Below, one piece after another: positions 48,937-57,486 of a stretch of 64,000 nt of DNA. The position numbers and the translations under genes were made by a program. Origin of the DNA: Actinomycetes bacterium (lineage in GTDB: Bacteria > Actinomycetota > Actinomycetes > JAHEKZ01). Location of the stretch: NCBI GenBank assembly GCA_027118455.1, contig JAJAYZ010000085.1:36879-100878 (forward strand). Direction: 5' to 3'. Below the pieces are notes generated by a model. It saw only the letters and a program-made list of their open reading frames with translations. It was not told the DNA's origin and made no database searches. Positions within the stretch are counted from its first letter, which is position 1, and every line of letters begins with the position of its first letter.

Positions 48937-50663
48937 TCGACGCTCTGCAGTTGCGTGACCTGCGCATCACCGGACCCGCGGGGGTAATCGTTGCGAAGAT
49001 GGATTTGTCGGTCCGTTCGGACGAGACGGTCGCACTCGTTGGTGAATCCGGATGCGGTAAGTCCATGACAGCCAAAGCCATCATCGGCTTGCTCCCCCGG
49101 GGCGTGGCTGCCACCGGGACGGTTCTGCTCGGTGAAACACGAGTCGACCTGGCGGATGGGCCAAATGCCATGAGCGGCCTCCGCGGACGTCGCATCAGCC
49201 TGCTGCTTCAGAACCCATTCACCAGCCTCAGCCCGGTCCACAAGTGCGGCTCGCAGATCGCCGCCGCCCTTGAACCGTCCCGGCGCGGCCGCGAGATGAT
49301 CGCCAGCCGGCTCGAAGAGGTCGACCTGCCGACTCGAGTGGCGCAGCAGTACCCGTTCGAGCTCTCGGGCGGGATGCGGCAACGGGTAGCCCTGGCTGCC
49401 AGCCTCGCGAGCGATCCGGAGGTGCTGATCGGTGACGAGCCGACGACGGCGCTCGACGTCACCACCCAGCGCGAGGTACTGGATCTGCTGCACCGCATCC
49501 AGAGCGAGCGGGGCATGGCCCTGCTGCTCATCACCCACGACCTCGGCGTGGCACGCGAACGGGCAGGACGGATTCTGGTCATGTACGCCGGACGCCTGAT
49601 GGAGTCGGGCACCGGTGCCGACCTGTTCGATGCTCCGCGGCACCCGTACACCGCGGTGTTGCGCGACAGCGAGCCACCGCTGGAACATCGCGTCGAGCAG
49701 CTGCGGGCCGTTCCGGGGTCGGTCCCACGGCCGTGGGAGGTCCTGGCCGGATGCTCCTTCGCCGCGCGCTGCCCTCGCGCTGACGACAAGTGCCGTACGG
49801 ACGAACCACCGCTCGAGGGTGACTCAGCGCAGGTTGCCTGCTGGCACCCACTCGGAGCGGGCGACATCGCGCCGCTGTCGGTGCCGGCTGTTCGCCGAGA
49901 CATCGAGATCCCCGAACCGTTGGTTCAGCTGCGCAACGTCAGCAAGCGGTTCTCTGAGTCCGCTCCCCCAGCCCTCGTTGATGTCTCCATCACCATCGGT
50001 GCAGGTGAAGCGGTCGGAATTGTCGGCGAATCGGGATCAGGCAAGACGACCCTGGCCAGGTGCTTGGTCGATCTGGAGAAGTACGACAGCGGGACGATTG
50101 ATTGGTCGAGTGACTTGCCGCAGGCGCGTCGTGCCCAGATCGTGTTCCAGGACCCCACCTCCGCCCTGAACCCCGCCATGACGATCGGCGCGACTTTGTC
50201 AGAGGCGCTTCGCGCCGGCGGACGCCAACGCAGTGACGTCCCCGGGCTGCTCGACATGATCGGGCTGCCCGCCTCGTACGCCAGACGCAAGCCGCGGGGA
50301 CTGTCCGGCGGCGAGCAGCAGCGGGTGGCGATCGCTAGGGCCCTCGCACCAGCACCACAGCTGCTCATATGCGACGAGGCAGTCTCAGCACTCGACGTCT
50401 CGGTGCAGGCACAGATCCTCAACCTCCTCAGCGAACTACTCGACCGGCTGGGTCTCGCGCTGCTCTTCATCACCCACGATCTTGCAGTCGTTCGCCAAGT
50501 GGCGACTCGCCTGTACATCATGCGCGACGGGCAGGTTGTCGACTCCGGCGACACAGAGTCGATCCTCGCCAACCCCAGCCACCCCTACACTCAGTCGCTG
50601 TTGGCGTCGGTTCCCGGCAGCCAAGCAGCAAGCGCCCTCGGTCAGGAGCCACGCGATGCCTGA
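48933..50663 (+). CDS. Fused double ATP-binding protein of a peptide ABC transporter (DppD-DppF)
   Basis: 576 residues with two ATPase cassettes in one chain. First: Walker A GESGCGKSMTAK, signature LSGGMRQRVAL, Walker B VLIGDEPTTALD, followed by the oligopeptide-type iron-sulfur/Cys region LAGCSFAARCPRADDKC. Second: Walker A GESGSGKTTLAR, signature LSGGEQQRVAI, Walker B LLICDEAVSALD. This replaces separate DppD and DppF. It overlaps the regulator gene by 8 nt. Confidence 0.93.
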   Translation: MIDALQLRDLRITGPAGVIVAKMDLSVRSDETVALVGESGCGKSMTAKAIIGLLPRGVAATGTVLLGETRVDLADGPNAMSGLRGRRISLLLQNPFTSLSPVHKCGSQIAAALEPSRRGREMIASRLEEVDLPTRVAQQYPFELSGGMRQRVALAASLASDPEVLIGDEPTTALDVTTQREVLDLLHRIQSERGMALLLITHDLGVARERAGRILVMYAGRLMESGTGADLFDAPRHPYTAVLRDSEPPLEHRVEQLRAVPGSVPRPWEVLAGCSFAARCPRADDKCRTDEPPLEGDSAQVACWHPLGAGDIAPLSVPAVRRDIEIPEPLVQLRNVSKRFSESAPPALVDVSITIGAGEAVGIVGESGSGKTTLARCLVDLEKYDSGTIDWSSDLPQARRAQIVFQDPTSALNPAMTIGATLSEALRAGGRQRSDVPGLLDMIGLPASYARRKPRGLSGGEQQRVAIARALAPAPQLLICDEAVSALDVSVQAQILNLLSELLDRLGLALLFITHDLAVVRQVATRLYIMRDGQVVDSGDTESILANPSHPYTQSLLASVPGSQAASALGQEPRDA

Positions 50664-51237
50664 GCTCAGTGAAGGCGCCCATGAGGCCACCGACGAGGGG
50701 GCCGACATCCGAGTGGCCGTCGCCGACAACATGCGACGGGTCAGGCTCGCTCGCGGCCTAAGCCTGCGAGAGCTTGCGACGCAGACCGGTCTCAGCAAGG
50801 CACTGCTGTCGCAGATCGAGCGACAGATCGCCAACCCGACGGTGTCGACGTTGACCCGGCTCGCGGCTGCCCTCGACGTCAGTTTCTCCGAGCTCACCCG
50901 CTCGCCGCAGACCGAGCCTCTCGTGATCCGAGCGGCCGATCGATCAGCCAACACGACCGGCGCCCGGCTGCTGTTCAGCATGATGGAGCGGCGTCGGTTT
51001 GATGTTTCTGAGGGGTTCTTGGATGCAGGAGACGGCGGAGTGATGAGCGACCACGGGCGTGGCTCTATCGAGTACGGCTACGTGATGACCGGTGCCGTTG
51101 AGCTCACCGTTGGGGAGCGGACCTTCACCCTCGATGCCGGCGACGCCGTGCAGTTCTCTGCAGCACTGCAGCACATCTACCGGTCGATCGACTCCCAGAG
51201 CACGATTCTCACCGTGGTCGCGTATGCCGATGACTGA
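50656..51237 (+). CDS. XRE-family regulator with C-terminal cupin domain
   Basis: A 193-residue regulator: helix-turn-helix at ~20-75 (RLARGLSLRELATQTGLSKALLSQ in two halves around LSL) and a small cupin in the last 80 residues (YVMTGAVELTVGERTFTLDAGDAVQF). The design resembles PuuR-type repressors that sense a pathway metabolite. It is embedded, by overlaps, between the importer ATPase and the S9 peptidase, so it likely controls this catabolic locus. ATG 50656 has an AGGAG site. Confidence 0.9.
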   Translation: MPELSEGAHEATDEGADIRVAVADNMRRVRLARGLSLRELATQTGLSKALLSQIERQIANPTVSTLTRLAAALDVSFSELTRSPQTEPLVIRAADRSANTTGARLLFSMMERRRFDVSEGFLDAGDGGVMSDHGRGSIEYGYVMTGAVELTVGERTFTLDAGDAVQFSAALQHIYRSIDSQSTILTVVAYADD

Positions 51238-53146
51238 CTCCTCGTCGACGCAGAGACTCCTCGCAGTTCGTGCTCCACTCCATGCGGGCCTGTCCCCTGA
51301 CGGTTCGTTGCTCACACTGACCACTGTGCGCATCCCCGAGGGATCGGAGGAGGAGATCGTCGAGCTGACGGTTGTCGAAGTCCGGTCCGGAGTCGAGACA
51401 ACCTTGCCGAGTGCTGCTCCCGGAGACCGCGTCGGACAGTGGGCTCCCGACGGAGAGCGCGTCGCGTTCCTCACTGACCGAAACGGTGAGACGTCGTTGG
51501 CGGTTGCGGAGCTGGCGTCGAGTCGTGCAGACGTCTTCACCGGTGTCGAGCGCGTCGACGGGCCACCTGTGTGGTCGCCGGACGGCTCGGCCATTGTCGT
51601 TCCCTGCCGACGCGGGACGGTGGTCGACCGTACCCGGCCCTACCGCTGGAAGCGCCCGTTCCCGGCGGCCGACGGAGTGGGGCCACTGGAGGACCCGCCC
51701 CAACTGCGACTCGTTGACGTAGCAACCGGGGACGCTCGATGGCTCACCGACGACGCCTGGCGCTGGGCGACGCCCCGCTGGTCCCCTGACGGCAGCAAGA
51801 TTGCCGCGACAGTTGCCGCAGATCCCAGCGACATGCTCGGCGGGCAATGCCTGCGGGTCGTCGACCTCAAGAGCACTGTGGGGTCTCCTGCCGTTCCTGG
51901 TGGACGCGGCGTCGTTCCGGTCTGGCTGCCGGACGTCCGCCTCGTCGTCTTGGTGGTCGAGCCGCACGGTCGACCGGCAGGCAGCGCCGCCACCCTTTTC
52001 GTGATCTCTGGTGCCGACGTCCGCGAGCTGCCGATCCCGGACCTGCTCGGGGATGTCTTCGGCGACTGCCCTGCCGAGCTCGCCGACACCTATGAGCAGG
52101 TCATGATCGCGCACGATGACTCTGTTGTGGTCCGGGTGGGTGCCAGAGGGCGGATGGGCATTGCGACCGTCGACATCGACACCGGCGAGGTCACACAGAT
52201 CCTCGAGGGCCAGCGTGCCTGTTCACCTGTCGGCCTGGCCGACAACAGGTTGGTCTTCACCCGCCAAGCAGCCGATCTGTTTCCCGAGCTCGCCATCATC
52301 AACATCGTTGGCCACCAACAGGGGGGGGAGCAACGACTCGTCAGCTTCGCCGCAGACACAACCCCGCCAGCGCAGGTCCGACGCTTCACCGTCGAATCGG
52401 CGGAAGGGTGGCCACTCGACGGTTGGTTCCTGTCGCCACCTAGAACTTCAGCCCCGCTTCCTACTGTGCTCGTGATTCACGGCGGCCCCCACTTCGCGTA
52501 TGGCGAAGCGTTCTCACTGGACGCTCAGGCGCTCTGCGCCGCTGGCTTCGGCGTGCTTTACACCAACCCGCGCGGATCGACGGGATACGGCGATGACTTC
52601 GCGCACGCCGTGCACGGTGACTGGGCCGACGGCCCCACTCGCGACGTGCTGACGGTCGTTGACCACGCGGTGCAGAGTGGCTGGGCCGATCCCGAGCGGC
52701 TCGGCGTCACCGGCAACTCCTACGGCGGCTACCTCTCGGCCTGGCTGGCGTCCACGACGAATCGCTTCCGCGCAGCAGTGATTGAGAACCCGGTGATCGA
52801 CCTGCTGGGCATGTATGGCACCAGCGACATTGGTCGACGCTTCTTCCCTGCGCAGCTGGGAGGTCCTCCTCGCGACAACATCGACGTGTACGTCGCTCAG
52901 TCGCCACTCCTACAGGGGCATCGCTGCCAGACCCCCTCGCTCTTCGTCGTTGGCGAGCTCGACCGCCGATGCCCCCCGGCACAGGCGTGGGCCATGCACC
53001 GCGTCCTCTGCGAGACCGGGACGCCGAGCGAGGTGCTCGTCCTACCCGGGTCGACACATGAAGGCAGCACCTACGGACCCCCCATGGGGCGGTTCGCCCA
53101 CGATGAGGCGCTCGTCGAGTGGATGACCCGCTGGGTCACTTGCTGA
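51230..53146 (+). CDS. S9 family prolyl oligopeptidase/acylaminoacyl peptidase
   Basis: A 638-residue serine peptidase: an N-terminal beta-propeller built from WSPDGS repeats, then an alpha/beta hydrolase with TNPRGSTGYGDDFAHA, nucleophile GNSYGGYLSAW, acid in GELDRRCPPAQ and His in GSTHEGSTYG. No signal peptide, so it acts on imported peptides in the cytoplasm. Overlaps the XRE gene by 8 nt. A G8 tract (52321-52328) lies in frame inside it and could be a slippage site. Confidence 0.9.
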   Translation: MTDSSSTQRLLAVRAPLHAGLSPDGSLLTLTTVRIPEGSEEEIVELTVVEVRSGVETTLPSAAPGDRVGQWAPDGERVAFLTDRNGETSLAVAELASSRADVFTGVERVDGPPVWSPDGSAIVVPCRRGTVVDRTRPYRWKRPFPAADGVGPLEDPPQLRLVDVATGDARWLTDDAWRWATPRWSPDGSKIAATVAADPSDMLGGQCLRVVDLKSTVGSPAVPGGRGVVPVWLPDVRLVVLVVEPHGRPAGSAATLFVISGADVRELPIPDLLGDVFGDCPAELADTYEQVMIAHDDSVVVRVGARGRMGIATVDIDTGEVTQILEGQRACSPVGLADNRLVFTRQAADLFPELAIINIVGHQQGGEQRLVSFAADTTPPAQVRRFTVESAEGWPLDGWFLSPPRTSAPLPTVLVIHGGPHFAYGEAFSLDAQALCAAGFGVLYTNPRGSTGYGDDFAHAVHGDWADGPTRDVLTVVDHAVQSGWADPERLGVTGNSYGGYLSAWLASTTNRFRAAVIENPVIDLLGMYGTSDIGRRFFPAQLGGPPRDNIDVYVAQSPLLQGHRCQTPSLFVVGELDRRCPPAQAWAMHRVLCETGTPSEVLVLPGSTHEGSTYGPPMGRFAHDEALVEWMTRWVTC

Positions 53147-53170
53147 GCGACGCAGCGGTTCGCTGGCTTC

Positions 53171-54649
53171 CTAGCCGGAGCCTCGCACCGGACGCCCGGG
53201 GCGGGCCTCCACCAGCAGCTCGCCATTGCGAACCACCGCTACACCTGCGACGAAGACGTGCTCAATTCCATCGGAAGCCAGAGTGGGTTGGTCGTAGGTC
53301 GCCCGATCGGTGACGGTCTCGGGGTCGAACACCACAAGGTCAGCATCGGCGCCCACCTGGATTCGCCCCTTGCGACGCATGTCAGGTGCAACGTCGCGCA
53401 AAATCTCAGCGGGGACGAGTGTGCAGCGGCGTATCGCCTCCGGCAGGTCGAGCAGGCCGAGCTCCCGCACGTACCAGCGCAGCACCCGGCTGAACGTACC
53501 TGCAGTCCGCGGATGCGTGAGAACGCCTGGCGGTATCGGCCATGGGATGGGCTCGGTCATGTCACCGCTGGGCGGCACCAGGGGCATTGCGTCGGACGCC
53601 ACGGCTGTCTCGGCCGTCAGAAACGCACGCATGAGGAAACCGAGATCCTCTGGGTCGCTCTCACGCAGAAAGTCGATGACGGCAATGCCGCCTGGGTCGA
53701 TGGTGCGAAGTTCGTTCAACCGCGCAACCGATGACACCCGTTCGCCGGTCGGCAGGTAGCGGATGTCGGTCGGCTCCAAGCCTTGGTACGAGAGCGCCTC
53801 AGGTGCGAGGAACTCAGCCCCGATCCCGGTACACCCGGCCCCGTACGGGTACGCCTCGGTGGTGATCATGAGCCCCTGGTCTCGACCGCGCCCGATCAGC
53901 TCGTTGACCCGGTCGATGTTGCGGGTTGAGGTGCTGTTGACGTGGCAGACATGCATATGAGCGCCGGTGGCCAACGCGGCCGTTACTGCTTCGGCCGCAC
54001 CGAAGATCCCGCTGTCGGGCCGGGAGAGCTCTCGGACGTGGGTGTACGTCGAGGTCCTCAGCTCAGCAGCCAACCCGGCCACCGCTAGGTACTCATCGGC
54101 CGAGGTCTCCTGGCAGTAGCCGAGCAGCACTCCGATCCCAAGCGCGCCATCTGCGAGCTCTCGCCGCAGCCCGTCGAGCAGCTCCGGTGTCTCGCCTGGT
54201 GTCAGCGCCCGGTGCCAGTCGGGCGCTGAGATGTGATCCATGAACGGGTCAGCTGAAGCGTGGACGTCCAGTCCGCAGGTTGCCATTCGCACTACCGCCC
54301 AAGACGCCGAGAACCCGAAGTGGTTGGGGCTCCCGTCTGCGGCGGCCCGGAGGTAGGCGTCCGCAACGTCGATCTCGCCGCCCTCGAGCTCGAGGGCCGT
54401 CGTCACCCCGTCGCAGACTTGTAGCGCGCGAGATGCGTAGTCGCGACAGTGACTGTGCAGATCGATGAAGCCCGGAGCCAGGACGACACCGGTGACGTCG
54501 AGCTCGATACGTCCGCGCATCGCCGGTTCGCCACCGGCCACCACCGCCACAATGATGTCGCCGTCAACAGCGACGTCGCAGACGGCGTCCAGCGAGGTTT
54601 CGGGGTCGATCGTCCGTCCCCCACGCAGCACGAGGTCATGTTCGGTCAC
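53171..54649 (-). CDS. D-aminoacylase/N-acyl-D-amino-acid deacylase-like amidohydrolase
   Basis: A 492-residue metal-dependent amidohydrolase: the early metal motif GFIDLHSHCRDYASRALQ, GVTTALELEGGE (carboxylate region), HVCHVNSTSTRN and the C-terminal ADLVVFDPETVTDRATY block of the D-aminoacylase family. It converges on the peptidase gene with a 24-nt gap. Together with the importer and flavoenzymes it suggests use of N-acyl or D-amino acid compounds. Start ATG/GTG at 54649 gives the standard length. Confidence 0.87.
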   Translation of the reverse strand: MTEHDLVLRGGRTIDPETSLDAVCDVAVDGDIIVAVVAGGEPAMRGRIELDVTGVVLAPGFIDLHSHCRDYASRALQVCDGVTTALELEGGEIDVADAYLRAAADGSPNHFGFSASWAVVRMATCGLDVHASADPFMDHISAPDWHRALTPGETPELLDGLRRELADGALGIGVLLGYCQETSADEYLAVAGLAAELRTSTYTHVRELSRPDSGIFGAAEAVTAALATGAHMHVCHVNSTSTRNIDRVNELIGRGRDQGLMITTEAYPYGAGCTGIGAEFLAPEALSYQGLEPTDIRYLPTGERVSSVARLNELRTIDPGGIAVIDFLRESDPEDLGFLMRAFLTAETAVASDAMPLVPPSGDMTEPIPWPIPPGVLTHPRTAGTFSRVLRWYVRELGLLDLPEAIRRCTLVPAEILRDVAPDMRRKGRIQVGADADLVVFDPETVTDRATYDQPTLASDGIEHVFVAGVAVVRNGELLVEARPGRPVRGSG

Positions 54650-54671
54650 GGCTGCGAGGCTAGCGGTTGGC

Positions 54672-54707
54672 GGAGGGGGTGAGCGGGCGGATTCGCTAAC
54701 CCCCTCC
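54672..54707 (-). terminator. GC-rich hairpin downstream of the acidic repeat protein gene
   Basis: GGAGGGGGTGAGC (54672-54684) pairs with GCTAACCCCCTCC (54695-54707) except for one G/A mismatch, loop of 10 nt. It lies between the end of the small gene at 54739 and the start of the amidohydrolase, both on the minus strand, so it would end the small gene's transcript. Confidence 0.65.
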
Positions 54708-54727
54708 GGGGCAGTTGACTCAAAGAA

Positions 54728-54749
54728 CGACCGACCAACTAGTCGGTCG
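54728..54749 (-). terminator. Hairpin spanning the stop codon of the acidic repeat protein gene
   Basis: CGACCGAC (54728-54735) and GTCGGTCG (54742-54749) form a perfect 8-bp stem with a 6-nt loop that contains the stop codon at 54739-54741. It may protect the 3' end or help termination together with the larger hairpin downstream. Confidence 0.4.
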
Positions 54750-55095
54750 GGTCACCGGCGTCACTAGCGTCCTGATGCCCAGGCTCATCGGCATTCGCGT
54801 CCGGCCCAACATTCGGACCATCCGACGTCTCACCATCAGGCTCCGTCGACTCCTCGGCCGGGTCGCCGGCGTCACTAGCGTCCTGATGCCCAGGCTCATC
54901 GGCATTCGAGTCCGGCCCAACATTCAGACCATCCGACGTCTGCTGCTCTTCGCCTTGCGTCGGCTCGTTGACCGTCGTACCGGTGTCTGAAGGAGTCACG
55001 GTGCTCGCGGTGGCGCTCAGTGCACCACCGACTCCGATCGCGGCAACGACAGCCGCAACCGCTGCAATCGCGAAGCCTCGTTTTCGATTGATCAT
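54739..55095 (-). CDS. Small secreted acidic protein with a 37-residue tandem repeat
   Basis: About 118 residues. The N-terminal signal peptide or anchor (GFAIAAVAAVVAAIGVGGAL) is followed by a low-complexity acidic tail in which TSDG-NVGPD-NADEPGHQDAS recurs twice with a 37-residue period. At DNA level 54749-54830 and 54860-54941 are near-identical copies. No family function is known to me. GGAAAGGAAGAG precedes ATG 55095. It is divergent from the sensor kinase gene, and its upstream region holds the palindrome TGAGAGCGCTCTCA, so it is a likely regulon member of the two-component system. Confidence 0.75.
   Translation of the reverse strand: MINRKRGFAIAAVAAVVAAIGVGGALSATASTVTPSDTGTTVNEPTQGEEQQTSDGLNVGPDSNADEPGHQDASDAGDPAEESTEPDGETSDGPNVGPDANADEPGHQDASDAGDPTD
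54749..54941. repeat. Two 82-bp direct repeats, 111-bp period, inside the acidic protein gene
   Basis: Copies at 54749-54830 and 54860-54941 differ at only a handful of positions and encode the repeated peptide. The frame-preserving period (37 codons) means unequal recombination would change the tail length without breaking the gene. Confidence 0.85.
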
Positions 55096-55177
55096 GATCT
55101 CTTCCTTTCCTTGGGCCACGGATTGGCCGCTGAAGGCCACACTGCTCCGACACAACTGTGTGGAGGCTGAGACCTCC

Positions 55178-55191
55178 TGAGAGCGCTCTCA
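55178..55191. promoter_or_regulatory. 14-bp palindrome in the divergent control region of the two-component locus
   Basis: TGAGAGCGCTCTCA is a perfect palindrome containing one CCTGAGA-type half (55176-55182) in each orientation, 83 bp upstream of the small acidic gene and 67 bp upstream of the kinase. Likely a response regulator site, matching boxes at 55219-55237 and 57385-57402. Confidence 0.5.
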
Positions 55192-55218
55192 TCCGACCCC
55201 GCAGTTGGCGAATCCGAC

Positions 55219-55237
55219 CCTCAGCGGGTCCTCAGCG
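55219..55237 (+). promoter_or_regulatory. 11-bp-spaced CCTCAGCG direct repeats upstream of the kinase gene
   Basis: CCTCAGCG occurs at 55219-55226 and 55230-55237, an 11-bp period as preferred by OmpR/PhoB-type regulators. On the opposite strand it reads GCTGAGG twice, similar to the CCTGAGA pair before the response regulator gene. Confidence 0.5.
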
Positions 55238-55245
55238 TCTCCCCA

Positions 55246-55251
55246 TAGGCT
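55246..55251 (+). promoter_or_regulatory. Putative -10 box of the kinase gene
   Basis: TAGGCT lies 6 nt before GTG 55258 with no ribosome site between. It is directly downstream of the CCTCAGCG repeats, so bound regulator would touch the -35 region. Confidence 0.4.
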
Positions 55252-55257
55252 GCCCAG

Positions 55258-56676
55258 GTGGACGCAAACACAGGTGCAAATCGCTGGCTCGCAAGGCGCG
55301 GGGTCAGGTGGCGTTCAACAGTCGCAGCGGTGATTGTCGTCGGACTGGCTCTCATCGCTGGCGCAGCTGTACTGCTCCTTGTCCTTCACCATTCGCTCGT
55401 CAGCGGCGTCAACGACACCGCAAGCCAGCGCGCGGCGGACATCTCGGCGCAAATCAGCGCTGACGACATCGCAGCAGCCCGGCCCACGGTCGATGCCTCC
55501 GCCGGTGACGGAACCCTCGTGCAGGTGATCTCGGGGACGGACACGGTCGTCATGTCCTCTCCCAGCCTGGACGGCGAGCCTCCGATCTCTGCGGCGCGTC
55601 CAGAGCCAGGCCAGACGGTGGTTCAAGACGTGAACGTCGAGGCCGCAGACTCGGAGTCATACCGCGTGGTGTCGGTCGGTGTTAACTCAGCAGCGGGTCC
55701 GGTCGTTGTCGTGACCGCTCAGTCCCTTTCGGACGTCAGCACAACTCTTCGCACGGTCGCGACCCTGCTGGCGCTGGGCTCCCCGTTCCTCCTCGCGATG
55801 GTGGCCATTGCTACCTGGGTCGCAGTCGGACGCTCGCTGTCTGCGGTCAACACAATCCGTCGTCGCGTCGAGACCATCGAATCCACCGATCTGCACCTTC
55901 GCGTGCCTGTTCCCGCTGCCGACGACGCGGTGGGGCAGCTCGCCGTCACGATGAACGCCATGCTCGCCAGACTCGAACGTTCTTCGGAAGTTCAGCGGCA
56001 GTTTGTCGCCGATGCAAGCCACGAGTTACGGAGCCCCCTCGCATCGGTCAGAGCCTCGCTCGATGTCGCGGAACGAGAGGGTCACCCCGAGGCATGGGCG
56101 CGATCGACTGAGGTCATCAGCGACGAGGTCGAACGTATGACTGTGCTGGTAGCCAGGCTGCTCACGCTGGCTAAGGCTGATGAGGGTGCCCTGACCATGC
56201 AGAGAGTAGATGTCGATCTCGATGACCTCGTGCTGAGTGAAGCGCGACGCCTCGAATCGCAGACCGGGCTCGAGATCAGAACCGATGCTCCCCCCACTCG
56301 CATTGTCGGAGACCCTGACCGGCTTGCGGAAGCTCTGCGGAATCTCACTGACAATGCCACCAGGTTCGCTCAATCGATGGTCGAACTCAGAATTGACGCT
56401 GACAGCCAGGAAGAAACGGTGATCCTGTCAGTGTCAGATGATGGTGCCGGAGTACCGCCAGAAGATCGAGACCGCGTGTCCAAGCGCTTTGTTCGGCTCG
56501 ACGATCACCGGGGAAGGACGGACGGCGGGGCTGGGCTCGGGCTGGCGATCGTCACCGAGATCGCACGAGCGCACGGGGGAACGCTGACAATCGGTCAAAG
56601 TTCTCTCGGTGGCGCACAGTTCGCGATCTCGCTGCCGAGTACGCCCTACACAACTCAGTCGCCGGAGATTCGATAG
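55258..56676 (+). CDS. Sensor histidine kinase (HAMP - HisKA - HATPase)
   Basis: 472 residues. TM1 at ~20-45, an extracytoplasmic sensor of ~120 residues, TM2 near 165-190, HAMP, then HisKA with phospho-acceptor His in FVADASHELRSPLASVRA, N box LRNLTDNATRFA and G boxes VSDDGAGVPPEDRDRV and GGAGLGLAIVTEI. No PAS domain. It is convergent with its probable partner, a response regulator gene, overlapping it by 22 nt at the 3' ends, an unusual arrangement for such pairs. Confidence 0.92.
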   Translation: MDANTGANRWLARRGVRWRSTVAAVIVVGLALIAGAAVLLLVLHHSLVSGVNDTASQRAADISAQISADDIAAARPTVDASAGDGTLVQVISGTDTVVMSSPSLDGEPPISAARPEPGQTVVQDVNVEAADSESYRVVSVGVNSAAGPVVVVTAQSLSDVSTTLRTVATLLALGSPFLLAMVAIATWVAVGRSLSAVNTIRRRVETIESTDLHLRVPVPAADDAVGQLAVTMNAMLARLERSSEVQRQFVADASHELRSPLASVRASLDVAEREGHPEAWARSTEVISDEVERMTVLVARLLTLAKADEGALTMQRVDVDLDDLVLSEARRLESQTGLEIRTDAPPTRIVGDPDRLAEALRNLTDNATRFAQSMVELRIDADSQEETVILSVSDDGAGVPPEDRDRVSKRFVRLDDHRGRTDGGAGLGLAIVTEIARAHGGTLTIGQSSLGGAQFAISLPSTPYTTQSPEIR

Positions 56677-57326
56677 CCGAATCCCCGGAGAGTCTGGATC
56701 GTGTTGCGATCGAACGGAGCGTCGACCTTTCGCCTCAGATATCCGACGTAGACCTCGACAACATTCGCCGGGCCGTCAAAAGCTGAGTCCCATACGTTGT
56801 CCAAGATCTCCGCCTTGGTCAGAACCTCGCCCTTGTGGCGCAACATGTATTCCAGGAGCCCGAATTCTCGGGGGGTCAGCGAGATGATCTCGCCCCCCCG
56901 CGCGACGGCATGCGTGACCGGGTCCAAGGTCAGATCGCCAGCCTTCAGCACAGCCGGTCGCTCTGGTGCCCCTCGCCTGAGGAGCGCGCGAAGCCGCGCC
57001 ACCAGAACAACGAAGCTGAATGGCTTCGTCAGGTAGTCGTCGGCGCCGATGTCGAGCGCACCCACCTGGTCGTACTCGCCGTCCTTCGCGGTCAGCATGA
57101 GGACCGGAGTCCAGACGCCGCTGGCTCGCATCTGTTCGACCACTCGGTAACCGTTGAGCTTCGGCAGCATGAGATCAAGAACTATGACGTCGTACCCGTT
57201 CTCGGTCGCCGCCCACAGCGCGTCCTCGCCGTCGTGGACCACGTCAACGACAAAGCCCTCTGCCGCTAGGCCGCGCCTCACGGTCTCGGCGAGGCGCACC
57301 TCGTCGTCGACCACAAGAACCCGCAT
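56655..57326 (-). CDS. OmpR/PhoB family response regulator
   Basis: A 223-residue regulator: receiver with acidic DDE at 7-9, phospho-acceptor Asp51 in VIVLDLMLPKLNGY, Thr/Lys in DDYLTKPFS, and a C-terminal winged helix (ISLTPREFGLLEYMLRHKGEV, VYVGYLRRKVD). I chose ATG 57326; a GTG/ATG eight residues upstream is possible. A CCTGAGA pair with 11-bp period lies 59-76 bp upstream, consistent with autoregulation. Its 3' end overlaps the kinase gene. Confidence 0.93.
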   Translation of the reverse strand: MRVLVVDDEVRLAETVRRGLAAEGFVVDVVHDGEDALWAATENGYDVIVLDLMLPKLNGYRVVEQMRASGVWTPVLMLTAKDGEYDQVGALDIGADDYLTKPFSFVVLVARLRALLRRGAPERPAVLKAGDLTLDPVTHAVARGGEIISLTPREFGLLEYMLRHKGEVLTKAEILDNVWDSAFDGPANVVEVYVGYLRRKVDAPFDRNTIQTLRGFGYRISGD

Positions 57327-57384
57327 GGCTACCTGCTCTCCTCGCGGCAAGAGTTACCGGCTACCACACAGTCTGCTCAACCCT

Positions 57385-57402
57385 CCTGAGAACTGCCTGA
57401 GA
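57385..57402 (-). promoter_or_regulatory. 11-bp-spaced CCTGAGA direct repeats upstream of the response regulator gene
   Basis: CCTGAGA at 57385-57391 and 57396-57402 (plus-strand reading) repeat with an 11-bp period, 59 bp before the regulator start. The core CTGAG also appears in the two kinase-side boxes, suggesting one shared recognition sequence. Confidence 0.5.
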
Positions 57403-57486
57403 GCGGCGAAGCTCAGCCGATCCAAAGCACACGGCTTGCTGGCCCTCCTCGGCGGTCCTGTCGATCGCAGCCGGTAGCGTCGGGCT

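Noticed and set aside
54749..54941. CRISPR-like repeat pair
   Set aside because: Only two copies, and they encode an in-frame peptide repeat with a coding period.
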